Assembly: GCF_020809045.1 (NCBI RefSeq)
Contig: NZ_CP078079.1
Span: 2,604,001 to 2,668,000 of the forward strand
Reading direction: 5' to 3'
Source of the DNA: Pseudarthrobacter sp. L1SW
Lineage (GTDB): Bacteria; Actinomycetota; Actinomycetes; Actinomycetales; Micrococcaceae
DNA: 64,000 bases
In this document: positions 54,501-63,193 of the stretch, in pieces
Layout: each line of letters starts with the position of its first letter
Position numbering within the stretch: the first letter of the stretch is position 1
Made by a program: the position numbers and the translations under genes
The notes under the pieces: model-generated
What the model was told of the DNA's origin: nothing
Seen by the model: the letters and a program-made list of their open reading frames with translations, nothing else
Database searches by the model: none

Positions 54501-55574
54501 CTATCCCAGCGCCCGCTGGTTCAGCCCATCGGCCACCTGCGTGAGGCGGCCAAGGACCGCCGTCGCCTGGGCCGGACTGCCGCCGGCGAGTCCCTGCGAG
54601 GGCGTGATCCGCACCGTGCCGAGCGCTGTTGCCGGCAGGCCCAGCTGACGCCAGGGACGCCACACGGCATCGACGCAGTCCGGCACCTTTGGCAGCGACT
54701 TTCCCCCGGTATCCAGCGCGCCGATCCACAGGCGCTTCTCCGCTTCAACCGCTCCGGCCAACTGTTCCCACTGCCGGGAGGTCAGGGCGTTCAGCGGAAC
54801 GGCAATGCCGTCGGCTCCTGCCGCGAGGATCTGTTCAAAGGGCGCCTCGATTTCCGGCACCGCTATGACCACTTCGGCTGCGCCGGAAGCGCGCAGAGCG
54901 TCCAGGACCACCCGCCAAGATTCGCGCGCTTCGGAGGCCGCCACCGCACGCAGGGTCCGGTAGCCACTGGAGGTAGGGATGGTGCCGGCCAGCACCGCGG
55001 CGATGTCCGGCTCGTCCACCTGGACCACCAGCCGGGCACCCGGCACGGCGGCGGCAACCCGGGAAAGGTACCGTCCCACCCCGGCAGCAAGGGATGCCGC
55101 AAGGTCCCGGCGGGCGCCGTAGTCGATGAGCGCCCGTTCGCCGTTGTGCAGGTGGAGTCCGGCCGCAAGGCTCAGCGGCCCCACCAGCTGCACCTTGATT
55201 TCGGCTGCCGGCTCTTCCTCGGCCCCGGCAACGTCGGCCAGCACGTTGATGTCCGTGGCAAGGGCGGAAGCCGCGCGCCGGAAGTCCTTGCCGGGACGGT
55301 CCACGAGCCGCCAGCCATACGGCTGGACGTCAACCGCCAGCTCCTCCAGGAGGCAGGCAGTGCGTCCCAGCGCGTCTGAGCCGACGCCCCGGTCCGGCAG
55401 CTCGGCGAGGAACGGCAGGTGGGGGCTGCCCAGCTCGCCGCGGATGATTTTTGCCGCTTCCACCGGGTCTTCACCGGGCCAGGGTCCCAGCGCGGTGGCC
55501 GTTACCTCCCGTGGCGGCGCTTCGTTTCCCAGCGCGGAGCCGGAACCGGCCTGGCGCCGTTCACCCCCGGTCAC
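54501..55574 (-). CDS. MetE-fold protein without zinc ligands (Rv3015c-like)
   Basis: A 357-residue single-domain protein with the barrel of cobalamin-independent methionine synthase: ATALGPWPGEDPVEAA, VQLVGPLSLAAGLHLHNGERA, VVQVDEPDIAAVL (DEP 187-189) and WIGALDTGGK. The positions that in MetE hold the HxC zinc ligands read VIAVPEI (236-242), so the metal site is missing and methyl transfer to homocysteine is unlikely. It resembles Rv3015c, also located near the mnmA-iscS region. It overlaps the chorismate mutase gene by 4 bp. The true activity is unknown. Confidence 0.83.
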   Translation of the reverse strand: MTGGERRQAGSGSALGNEAPPREVTATALGPWPGEDPVEAAKIIRGELGSPHLPFLAELPDRGVGSDALGRTACLLEELAVDVQPYGWRLVDRPGKDFRRAASALATDINVLADVAGAEEEPAAEIKVQLVGPLSLAAGLHLHNGERALIDYGARRDLAASLAAGVGRYLSRVAAAVPGARLVVQVDEPDIAAVLAGTIPTSSGYRTLRAVAASEARESWRVVLDALRASGAAEVVIAVPEIEAPFEQILAAGADGIAVPLNALTSRQWEQLAGAVEAEKRLWIGALDTGGKSLPKVPDCVDAVWRPWRQLGLPATALGTVRITPSQGLAGGSPAQATAVLGRLTQVADGLNQRALG

Positions 55575-55978
55575 GCGCGCGCTGATGCCTGCGGATGCTG
55601 TCCGGAGGCCGCCTCGTGGTCTTCGGCGATCGCTTCGTGATGCCGGATGACCTCACCGATGATGAAATTCAGGAACTTTTCCGCGAAGGCGGGGTCCAGG
55701 TGGGCGTCTTCGGCCAGCCTGCGCAGCCTGGCGATCTGTGCTGCCTCACGGCCTGGGTCGCCGGCGGGGAGCCGGTGGGCAGCCTTGAGGAAGCCAACCT
55801 TTTGGGTGGCCTTGAAGCGCTCGGCCAGCAGATAGACCAAGGTGGCGTCGATGTTGTCGATGCTGGAACGGATGGACAGCAGCTCAGCCATCACCGAGTT
55901 GTCCACCTGGCCGGCCAAGGAGCTGGCGGAGGGGTCGTAGTCGTCGGAATCAGGAGAGTGGGGGTTGTGCTGCGTCAT
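55571..55978 (-). CDS. AroQ-type chorismate mutase
   Basis: A 135-residue protein with a polar N-terminal extension of about 28 residues and a helical AroQ domain: LLSIRSSIDNIDATLVYLLAERFKATQKVGFLKAAH, DPGREAAQIARLRRL and FLNFIIGEVIRHHEAI. These contain the arginine, lysine and glutamate positions that bind chorismate. It rearranges chorismate to prephenate for phenylalanine and tyrosine. The length is that of the short actinobacterial enzymes. ATG 55978; ATGA overlap with the MetE-like gene. Confidence 0.92.
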   Translation of the reverse strand: MTQHNPHSPDSDDYDPSASSLAGQVDNSVMAELLSIRSSIDNIDATLVYLLAERFKATQKVGFLKAAHRLPAGDPGREAAQIARLRRLAEDAHLDPAFAEKFLNFIIGEVIRHHEAIAEDHEAASGQHPQASARA

Positions 55979-56021
55979 GGCTCAAGTCTATGGGAGGGCA
56001 TGCGGATAGCCCGGGTGTTAA

Positions 56022-56049
56022 GCGCCGGTGCCGCATACGGCACCGGCGC
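56022..56049 (-). terminator. Hairpin downstream of the peptide ABC transporter operon
   Basis: GCGCCGGTGCCG (56022-56033) pairs perfectly with CGGCACCGGCGC (56038-56049) around a CATA loop. It lies about 50 bp beyond the stop of the fused ATPase gene and before chorismate mutase on the same strand. The minus-strand sequence after it (TTAACACC) has only a weak U-run. Confidence 0.7.
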
Positions 56050-56101
56050 CAACACACTACAAGCGAGTCCCCGCCCTCAGCCCGTCAAGTGCCCGGCACC
56101 A

Positions 56102-57826
56102 TCAGATGCCCAGCAGGGCCCGGTGCTCCTCCCGGCGCCGCGCCTGTTCCTGCGGGTCCGGCACCGGCAGGGACGCGATGAGCCGCCGCGTGTAGTCATG
56201 CTGCGGGTTTCCCATCACCTGGTTCCCGATGCCCTGCTCCACCAGCCGGCCCTTATAAAGCACGCCCACCCAGGAGGACAACGTGTCCACGACGGCCAGG
56301 TCGTGGCTGATGAACAGGCAGGCGAAGCCGAACTCCTGCTGGATGTCCCTGAACAGCTCCAGGACCTTCGCCTGCACCGAAACGTCCAGGGCCGACGTCG
56401 GCTCATCCGCTATCAGCAGGCGGGGGTTCAGGCTGAGGGCCCGCGCCAGGGACGCGCGCTGGCGCTGCCCGCCGGACAGCTCGTGCGGGTACCGCCCAGC
56501 GTACGACGCCGGCAGCTGGACTGATTCGAGCAGCTCACCCACGCGTTTGCGCGCCTGCGCCGGGCTTGGCTTTGTGTGGATGACCATGGGTTCGGCAATG
56601 CAGTCCCCAATGGTCAGTTGCGGGTTGAAGGACGCCGCCGGGTCCTGGAACACAAAGCCGATGTCCTTGCGGAGCGGCTTGAAGGTGCGCTCCCGGAGGT
56701 TCAGCATTTCGTAGCCCAGCACGCGGAGGCTGCCGCCCGTGGTCTTGTTCAAGCCGGCGATGGCCCGGCCGATGGTGGTCTTCCCGGAACCGGACTCCCC
56801 CACCAACCCGAAGACTTCGCCCCTGGACAGGGTGAAACTGACGCCGTCCACTGCCTTGAAAGCCGGAGTTCCCAGCCTGCCCGGGTACTCGATGGTGAGG
56901 TCCTTGGCCTCCACCAGGATTTCCTCATCCTGGTGCGCCCTGCCCGTCAGGCCCTCCGACGCCGAGTTGTGGCCGAGGTGTGGCACAGCGGCGAGCAGTT
57001 TCCGGGTGTAGTCCTGCTTGGGTTCGGCAAACAGGGTGCGGGCCGGTGCCTCTTCCACAACGTCCCCCTGGTACATGACCACCACGCGGTCGGCAAGGTC
57101 CGCCACCACCCCCATGTTGTGCGTAATGAGCACAATGGACGTGCCGTACTTGTCCCGCAGGTCCCGCAGGAGTTCCAGGATCTCTGCCTGGACCGTGACG
57201 TCCAGGGCGGTGGTTGGCTCGTCCGCGACGATCAGTCCCGGATTCAGCGCCAGCGCCGCTGCGATGACCACCCGCTGCTTCTGCCCTCCCGAAAACTGGT
57301 GCGGGTAGTAGTTGACGCGGTGTTCGGGATCGGGGATGCCCACCTTCCGCAGCGCCTCTATGGCCCGGGACTTGGCGTCCTTTACCGAAACCCGCTTTCC
57401 GCCGCTCCCGGCATGGGCCCGGATGCCTTCGGCGATCTGCCAGCCCACGGTGAACACGGGGTTCAGTGCCGTTGAGGGTTCCTGGAACACCATGGCGACG
57501 TCGCGGCCGCGGATCTGGCGCAGCTTCGCGGGGCTCACGGTGATCACGTTGTTCCCATTGATCAGGACCGCGCCGCCGCTGGTTGCGGTCTCCGGCAGCA
57601 GGCCCAGGATGGTCTTGGCGGTGACGGTCTTGCCGGAACCCGACTCCCCCACGATCGCCAGCACTTCACCCTTCCGGACCTCCAGGCTGACGTCCTTGAC
57701 GGCATGGACCGGACCGCCGTCGGTGGCAAAGGTGACCTGGAGGTGGTCGATGTCGAGGACGGGGCGGCCGCCGTCGGACTCGTGGCCGGATGCGGCCCCG
57801 GATGTCGGATCGATGTTGACAGTCAT
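56102..57826 (-). CDS. Dipeptide/oligopeptide ABC transporter, two fused ATP-binding domains
   Basis: A 574-residue protein with two complete ABC domains of the DppD and DppF types in one chain. Domain one has GESGSGKT at 60-67 and FSGGQKQRV; domain two has GESGSGKT near 343 and LSGGQRQRA. Each domain also has its Walker B aspartate (LIVADEPTTALD and LLIADEPTSALD) and the peptide-transporter C-terminal motif. It powers the permeases encoded just upstream, and its ATG overlaps the permease stop (ATGA). The fused form is found in several actinobacteria. Confidence 0.95.
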   Translation of the reverse strand: MTVNIDPTSGAASGHESDGGRPVLDIDHLQVTFATDGGPVHAVKDVSLEVRKGEVLAIVGESGSGKTVTAKTILGLLPETATSGGAVLINGNNVITVSPAKLRQIRGRDVAMVFQEPSTALNPVFTVGWQIAEGIRAHAGSGGKRVSVKDAKSRAIEALRKVGIPDPEHRVNYYPHQFSGGQKQRVVIAAALALNPGLIVADEPTTALDVTVQAEILELLRDLRDKYGTSIVLITHNMGVVADLADRVVVMYQGDVVEEAPARTLFAEPKQDYTRKLLAAVPHLGHNSASEGLTGRAHQDEEILVEAKDLTIEYPGRLGTPAFKAVDGVSFTLSRGEVFGLVGESGSGKTTIGRAIAGLNKTTGGSLRVLGYEMLNLRERTFKPLRKDIGFVFQDPAASFNPQLTIGDCIAEPMVIHTKPSPAQARKRVGELLESVQLPASYAGRYPHELSGGQRQRASLARALSLNPRLLIADEPTSALDVSVQAKVLELFRDIQQEFGFACLFISHDLAVVDTLSSWVGVLYKGRLVEQGIGNQVMGNPQHDYTRRLIASLPVPDPQEQARRREEHRALLGI

Positions 57827-58836
57827 AGTCCACCCACTTCTGTTGCGATGGCGGCATTGGCCACCGGGGCCGGCGAACTGCCGCCCGTGCTCTTGCGGCC
57901 CCGGAGCCGCGGATCGTTCAGGTCGTTGATGCTCTCACCCACCAGGGTCAGGCCCACCACGGTAAGCACGATGGCCAGGCCCGGGAACAGGCCGGTCCAC
58001 CAGATGCCGGAGGTGGTGTCCGCGAGCGCCTTGTTGAGGTCGAAGCCCCACTCCGCGGCGGAGCTCGGCTCGATGCCGAAGCCCAGGAAGCCCAGCCCGG
58101 CGAGGGTGAGGATGGCCTCGGAAGCGTTGAGGGTGAAGATCAACGGCAGGGTGCGGGTGGCGTTGCGGTAGATGTGGCGGGTCATGATGCGGATGTTGGA
58201 GGCGCCCACCACCTTGGCCGACTCCACGAACGGCTCTGCTTTGAGTCGGACCGTTTCCGCCCTGATCACCCGGAAATACTGGGGGATGAACACCAGGGTG
58301 ATTGCCGTGCCGGCGGCGAAGATGCCGCCGAGCAGGCTGGACTGGCCGCCGCTGATGACGATGGCCATGACAATGGCAACCAGCAGGGACGGGAAGGCAT
58401 ACACGGCGTCCGCGATGACCACCAGGATCCGGTCGAGCCACCCGCCAAGGTAGCCGCTGACCAGGCCGAGGGCAACGCCCAGGACGAGGGACATGGCGAC
58501 GGCGACGACGATCACCAGGATGGCGGTCTGCGCGCCCCAGATGACCCGGGACAGGACGTCGTAACCGCCCACGGTTGTGCCCAGGAGGTGCTTGCCGCCA
58601 GGGGCCTCCTGCGTGGGGAAGTTGCCGTCGGCGTCGGAAAGCTGGGAGAAACCGTAGGGTGCCAGCAATGGCGCGAAAAGCGCGGTGAGGATGAAGATGC
58701 CGGTGAGGATCAGGCCGGCCACCAGCATGCCTCGCTGGAGGCCCACGCTCTTGTTGAAGTGGGAAACCACCGGCAGGCGCCGGTACCAGGGAGCCCTGGG
58801 GTTTTCCATGGGGACGGGAACAGCGGGAATGCTCAT
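57823..58836 (-). CDS. Dipeptide/oligopeptide ABC transporter permease, DppC type
   Basis: A 337-residue permease with six membrane helices; the first is near residues 38-60. The binding-protein-dependent motif EAILTLAGLGFLGFGIEPSSAAEWG contains the EAA-like loop for the ATPase. The start is the ATG at 58836, two bases after the DppB-type stop; a longer frame overlaps that gene. It ends with an ATGA overlap into the fused ATPase gene. Confidence 0.93.
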   Translation of the reverse strand: MSIPAVPVPMENPRAPWYRRLPVVSHFNKSVGLQRGMLVAGLILTGIFILTALFAPLLAPYGFSQLSDADGNFPTQEAPGGKHLLGTTVGGYDVLSRVIWGAQTAILVIVVAVAMSLVLGVALGLVSGYLGGWLDRILVVIADAVYAFPSLLVAIVMAIVISGGQSSLLGGIFAAGTAITLVFIPQYFRVIRAETVRLKAEPFVESAKVVGASNIRIMTRHIYRNATRTLPLIFTLNASEAILTLAGLGFLGFGIEPSSAAEWGFDLNKALADTTSGIWWTGLFPGLAIVLTVVGLTLVGESINDLNDPRLRGRKSTGGSSPAPVANAAIATEVGGL

Positions 58837-58838
58837 GG

Positions 58839-59930
58839 TCAGTACCTCACGCGGGGATCGATCAGCGCGGCGATGATGTCCACGATGAAGTTGGTCATGG
58901 CCACGATGATGGCCAGCAGCACCACGATGCCCTGCACTGCGACGAAGTCGCGCGCGGTGAGGTAGTTGGCCAGCTGGAATCCCAGGCCTTTCCACTCGAA
59001 CGTCTTCTCTGTCAGCACCGCGCCGCCGAGCATCACCGCAATCTGCAGGCCCATCACCGTGATGATGGGGATGAGTGCGGGCTTGTAGGCGTGCTTGGTG
59101 ACCAGGCGGTATTCGCTGACTCCCCTGGACCGCCCCGCCTCGATGTAGTCCCTGCCCAGGGTGCCGATCACGTTGGTCCGCACCAGGCGGAGGAAGATCC
59201 CGGCCGTCAGCAGGCCCAGTGCCACCGCAGGCAGGACAGCGTGCGCCAGGACATCGCCGAGCGCAGCCATGTTGCCGCTGCGGAGGGCATCAAGCCAGTA
59301 GATTCCGGTGGGGGCCTGAAGGGAGGTCAGGGCGAGTTCGCTGGAGGTTTTGGCCCGCCCGGCCACCGGCAGCCATCCGAGCCAGACCGAGAAGGTCAGC
59401 TTCAGGAGCATGCCGGCGAAGAACACCGGGGTTGCGTAGCAAAGGATGGCGAAAACCCGCAGGACGGCGTCAGGCGCCTTATCCCTGCGGTGGGCCGCCA
59501 ACATTCCCAGCGGGATGCCCACCAGGAGGGCAACGAGCAGGGCGTTGATGCTCAGTTCCAGGGTGGCCGAGCCGTAGGTGGTGAGCATTTCGACGACGGC
59601 ACGGTTGTCCGTGAGCGTGCGGCCGAAGTTGCCGGTGGCCAGCTGGCCGAGGTATTCGAAGTACTGGACCAGGAGGGGCCGGTCGTAGCCTGCAGCCTGG
59701 ATCCGCTCCTGGAGCTGGTCCTCGGGCAGGCGTCCGCCCATGGCCGCGGTGATGGGGTCTCCCGTGATCCGCATCAGGAAGAAGACCATGGTCACCAGGA
59801 TGAAGATGGTGGGGAAAATCAGCAGGAAACGGATCAGGATGTACTGTCCCAATCCCCCGCCGGAGGATTTCTTGGCCGCCGGAAGCAGGCCGTCCGCATC
59901 CGTTGGCGGCGCGTCGATCAATGTAGTCAT
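58839..59930 (-). CDS. Dipeptide/oligopeptide ABC transporter permease, DppB type
   Basis: A 363-residue permease with an N-terminal polar leader, a first helix IRFLLIFPTIFILVTMVFFLM followed by the family mark DPITAAMGG, and five further helices. The loop DYIEAGRSRGVSEYRLVTKHAYKPALIP is the EAA motif that docks the ATPase. It follows the binding-protein gene after 140 bp that contain a stable hairpin, and precedes the DppC-type gene by 2 bp. Confidence 0.94.
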   Translation of the reverse strand: MTTLIDAPPTDADGLLPAAKKSSGGGLGQYILIRFLLIFPTIFILVTMVFFLMRITGDPITAAMGGRLPEDQLQERIQAAGYDRPLLVQYFEYLGQLATGNFGRTLTDNRAVVEMLTTYGSATLELSINALLVALLVGIPLGMLAAHRRDKAPDAVLRVFAILCYATPVFFAGMLLKLTFSVWLGWLPVAGRAKTSSELALTSLQAPTGIYWLDALRSGNMAALGDVLAHAVLPAVALGLLTAGIFLRLVRTNVIGTLGRDYIEAGRSRGVSEYRLVTKHAYKPALIPIITVMGLQIAVMLGGAVLTEKTFEWKGLGFQLANYLTARDFVAVQGIVVLLAIIVAMTNFIVDIIAALIDPRVRY

Positions 59931-59990
59931 GGTGCCTCAGGTTGTTTTTTACGGTGCCTGCGGAGGGCATGCACCGCTTCCCGACCAGCA

Positions 59991-60041
59991 GACGGGGCGG
60001 GACACGCGCACCTGTGCAGGCGCACCGCGTCCCGCCCCGTC
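59991..60041 (-). promoter_or_regulatory. Intercistronic hairpin between binding protein and permease genes
   Basis: GACGGGGCGGGAC (59991-60003) pairs perfectly with GTCCCGCCCCGTC (60029-60041), and an inner stem (CCTG with CAGG) extends it. It lies 30 bp beyond the stop codon of the binding-protein gene. Such hairpins commonly protect or partly terminate transcript so that binding protein is made in excess over permease. Confidence 0.75.
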
Positions 60042-60070
60042 GTGGGTCAGAGCCGGATTGTTCGGTGGAC

Positions 60071-61702
60071 CTACTTGGACATCACGCCAAGGCGGGTCTT
60101 GAACGACGCGTCCAGGGTCTTCTCGACTCCCTTGACGTCCGTACCGGCCACCATTACCTGGGCGCCCTGCAGCAGCGGGAGCGTGGAGAGGTCCTTCGCG
60201 ATGGCTTCCTGCGCCTGGCCCAGGAGCTTGCTCCGTTCCGCCTTGTCCGTGGTGACAAGCTGCTTCTTCACGATCTCCGTGACGGCGGGGTTCTCGTAGT
60301 GGTTGCCGAGGAAGTTGCCCGGGATGAAGAACGGGGTCAGGTAGTTGTCCGCGTCCGAGTAGTCCGGGAACCAGCCCAGCTGGTACACGGGGTAGGCATC
60401 CGCACGGCGCTCCTTGGTGTAGGTGGTCCATTCCGTGGACTTCAGGTCAACGGTGAACAGGCCCGATTTCTCAAGCTGCTCCTTGACCAGGGCGTACTCG
60501 TCCGCGGCTGACGTGCCGTAGCGGTCCGTGTACTGCAGTTTCAGGTCCACCACGGACGTGACGCCGGCGTCGGCCAGGACCTTCTTGGCCTTGTCCACGC
60601 TGGGCTTGCCGTTTCCGTCGCCGTACAGGCTCTTCAGCGGTTCCGCTGCTCCTTCGAATTCCTTGGGGACGTAGGAGTAGACCGGAGTGTAGGTGTTCTT
60701 GAAGACCTGGGAGGCGATGACGTCGCGGTCCACGAGGTGGGCAATCGCCTGGCGCACGGCAAGCGACTTCGCGGGATCCGCCTCGGGAGTCTTCGCGCCG
60801 AACGGCATGGTGTCGAAGTTGAAGACCATGTACCGCAGCTCGCCGCCGGGGCCCTTGTGGACCTTGACCTTGGAATCCTTCTCGAGGTCGGCGACGTCCG
60901 TGGCCGTGAGGATGCGGCCGGCAACGTCGATGTTGCCCTGCTGCACGTCCAGCTTCAGGTTGTTCGGGTCGGCGTAGTGCTTGAGCGTGGCGCCCTCGTT
61001 GGAGGCCTTGCCAAGGAGCCCCTGGTAGTCGGGGTTGGGCTTGAAGCTCACCAGTTCGTTCTTTTTGTAGCTTTCAATCGTGTACTGGCCGGCGAAGGGC
61101 TTCGCGGCGACTATGGCGTCGTCGTCCATGATCTTGTCCGCCGGGAAGACCTGCTCGTCCACGATCGGACCGGGGTTCGAGGCCAGGACGCCGGGGAACA
61201 CCTGGTCATTTCCGGCCGCAAGGGTGAACACCACGGTGTTGGGGTCCGTCGCCTCGATCTTTTCCATGTTGGAGAGCAGCGACGCCGGGCCGTTGGGGTC
61301 GTCGATCGACTTGACGCGGTTGAAGGAAAACACGACGTCCGAGGAATCCAGTGTGTTGCCGTTGGCGAACTTCAGGCCGGGCTTCAGCTTGACCGTGTAC
61401 TCAGTGGGGCTGGTGAAGGAGGCGGACTCGGCGATGTCCGGCGCGGCATCGGCCGTGCCGGGCTTGTAGTTGAGCAGGAACGGGTAGATCTGGTTCATCA
61501 CCATGAAGGAACCGCCGTCGTAGGACCCGGCGGGATCGAGGGTGACCACCTTGTCCGTGGTGCCGTAGGTGATGGCACCGCCTCCTGCCTCGCCGGTTGA
61601 GGTTCCGCCTCCGCCTGAAGGGCCCGTGCAGGCAGTCAATGCGAGGGCGGAGATGCCTGCCAGCGCGATGGCGCCGTGCAGTGCTTTGATGCTCTTCGTC
61701 AT
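60071..61702 (-). CDS. Peptide ABC transporter substrate-binding lipoprotein
   Basis: A 543-residue family-5 solute-binding protein. The signal peptide ends at ALTAC, with Cys25 as the lipidated residue, and a glycine/serine-rich linker follows. The mature part includes TYGTTDKVVTLDPAGSYDGG, the signature near ESASFTSPTEYTVKLKPGLKFANG and RQAIAHLVDRD. It captures peptides or other small ligands outside the cell for the transporter below; the specificity cannot be told. It is the first gene of the operon. Confidence 0.95.
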   Translation of the reverse strand: MTKSIKALHGAIALAGISALALTACTGPSGGGGTSTGEAGGGAITYGTTDKVVTLDPAGSYDGGSFMVMNQIYPFLLNYKPGTADAAPDIAESASFTSPTEYTVKLKPGLKFANGNTLDSSDVVFSFNRVKSIDDPNGPASLLSNMEKIEATDPNTVVFTLAAGNDQVFPGVLASNPGPIVDEQVFPADKIMDDDAIVAAKPFAGQYTIESYKKNELVSFKPNPDYQGLLGKASNEGATLKHYADPNNLKLDVQQGNIDVAGRILTATDVADLEKDSKVKVHKGPGGELRYMVFNFDTMPFGAKTPEADPAKSLAVRQAIAHLVDRDVIASQVFKNTYTPVYSYVPKEFEGAAEPLKSLYGDGNGKPSVDKAKKVLADAGVTSVVDLKLQYTDRYGTSAADEYALVKEQLEKSGLFTVDLKSTEWTTYTKERRADAYPVYQLGWFPDYSDADNYLTPFFIPGNFLGNHYENPAVTEIVKKQLVTTDKAERSKLLGQAQEAIAKDLSTLPLLQGAQVMVAGTDVKGVEKTLDASFKTRLGVMSK

Positions 61703-61824
61703 CTGTGAACTTTCTGTTCGATGAGTGCGCGCCCGCCGACCGCTGATGGGTGCATTTGCTCAGGCGGAAAGCGCGCGGTGCTGATGCCTAGATTCAATCA
61801 GAGAGTGAACCCTCAGGCGGGGCC

Positions 61825-61848
61825 ATTTTGTGAGTTGAGACACAAAAT
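61825..61848. promoter_or_regulatory. Palindrome upstream of the peptide transporter operon
   Basis: ATTTTGTG (61825-61832) and CACAAAAT (61841-61848) form a perfect inverted repeat with an 8-base spacer. It lies 123 bp before the binding-protein start, in the 237 bp leader region shared with the end of mnmA. The AT-rich arms stand out in high-GC DNA and suggest an operator; the cognate regulator is unknown. Confidence 0.5.
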
Positions 61849-61893
61849 TTACCTGAACGGGCCGTGGTCCTTTTCGAACAGCGGCACAACAAA

Positions 61894-61926
61894 GAACACC
61901 GCCCCGGCAGGACCGGGACGGTGTTC
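61894..61926 (-). terminator. Terminator of mnmA
   Basis: GAACACCGCCCCGG (61894-61907) pairs with CCGGGACGGTGTTC (61913-61926) with one mismatch-like position and a five-base loop. On the minus strand it is followed by TTTGTTGTG, a short U-rich tract. It starts 14 bp after the mnmA stop. Confidence 0.85.
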
Positions 61927-61939
61927 GGAAGCTGATGGC

Positions 61940-63079
61940 CTAAAGTTCGGCGCGCTGAAGGGAGCGGGCGGCGTCGATCGTTGCCTGGCCCAGCACCCGG
62001 CTGCCTTGGTAAAGGACGATCGTCTGGCCGGGGGCCACTCCCCGCAGCGGGGTGGTGAGCCGGACAACAAGCTGGTCTCCAGCCGCTTCCGCATCCTGTC
62101 CGGCCGGCTCCATGCGGGCCGTGGCAGGAACGGGATCCCCGTGGGCACGGACCTGGGCGTGGCATTCGAACTCCTCGCCGGTCCCCACTTCGGCGATGGG
62201 CAGCCCGGCCCAGGAGACCTTGATGCCGCGGATCTCGTCAATGGCCAGCAGTGCCTCGGGGCCAACCACAACCTTGTTTTCCTTGGGCCGGATCTCAAGG
62301 ACGAACCGCGGCTTGCCGTCGGCAGCGGGCGTCCCCAGTTTCAGCCCGCGGCGCTGGCCGACGGTGAAGGCGTTGGCACCGGGGTGTTCGCCCACCTTGG
62401 CGCCCGTTTCATCAACGATGTCGCCGGTGGACATGTCGATCTTTTCAGCGAGCCAGCCGGCAGTGTCGCCGTCGGGGATGAAGCAGATGTCGTGGCTGTC
62501 CGGCTTGTTGGCGACGGACAGGCCGCGCCGCTCAGCCTCCGCACGTACTTCAGCCTTGGACGGCGTGTCGGCGAGCGGGAACATCGAGTGCTTGAGCTGC
62601 TCGTGGGTCAGGACACCCAGGACGTAGCTCTGGTCCTTGGCCCAGTCGGCCGCGCGGTGCAGTTCGCGGTTCCCGTCTGCGTCCTCGATGACCTTCGCGT
62701 AGTGGCCTGTGCAGACGGCGTCGAAACCCAGGGCGATGGCCTTTTCCAGCAGCGCCGCGAACTTGATCCGTTCGTTGCAGCGCATGCAGGGGTTGGGCGT
62801 GCGGCCGGCGGCGTATTCGTCGATGAAGTCCTGGACAACGTCTTCCTTGAACCGCTCGGAGAAATCCCAGACGTAGTACGGAATGCCCAGCACATCGCAG
62901 GCGCGCCATGCGTCGCGGGAGTCTTCAATGGTGCAGCAGCCCCGGCTTCCGGTGCGCAGCGTGCCGGGCATGCGCGACAGCGCCAGGTGGACGCCGACGA
63001 CGTCATGCCCTGCCTCGACGGCGCGGGCGGCGGCAACGGCGGAGTCAACTCCGCCGCTCATGGCTGCTAGAACTCGCAT
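61940..63079 (-). CDS. mnmA: tRNA 2-thiouridylase MnmA
   Basis: A 379-residue PP-loop ATPase. The adenylation motif is SGGVDS (8-13). The two catalytic cysteines are Cys98 in TPNPCMRCN and Cys199 in [11 protein letters not shown], which matches the spacing in E. coli MnmA. It replaces oxygen by sulfur at U34 of tRNAs for Lys, Glu and Gln, taking sulfur from the cysteine desulfurase encoded just upstream. The C-terminal beta-barrel is present. The gene order desulfurase-mnmA is the same as Rv3025c-Rv3024c. Confidence 0.96.
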   Translation of the reverse strand: MRVLAAMSGGVDSAVAAARAVEAGHDVVGVHLALSRMPGTLRTGSRGCCTIEDSRDAWRACDVLGIPYYVWDFSERFKEDVVQDFIDEYAAGRTPNPCMRCNERIKFAALLEKAIALGFDAVCTGHYAKVIEDADGNRELHRAADWAKDQSYVLGVLTHEQLKHSMFPLADTPSKAEVRAEAERRGLSVANKPDSHDICFIPDGDTAGWLAEKIDMSTGDIVDETGAKVGEHPGANAFTVGQRRGLKLGTPAADGKPRFVLEIRPKENKVVVGPEALLAIDEIRGIKVSWAGLPIAEVGTGEEFECHAQVRAHGDPVPATARMEPAGQDAEAAGDQLVVRLTTPLRGVAPGQTIVLYQGSRVLGQATIDAARSLQRAEL

Positions 63080-63193
63080 AGTGGCTTTCTGTTGGGGTGT
63101 TTCCGGCTCAAGGCGGTATGGGCGGCCCGGGCAGGCCGGCTTCCGGGAAACGATCTTCGCCTACCTATTCTACGGCCTCCGCCGAAAACAGGA

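Noticed and set aside
54501..55574. True methionine synthase MetE
   Set aside because: The protein is half the length of MetE and lacks the zinc-binding His and Cys.
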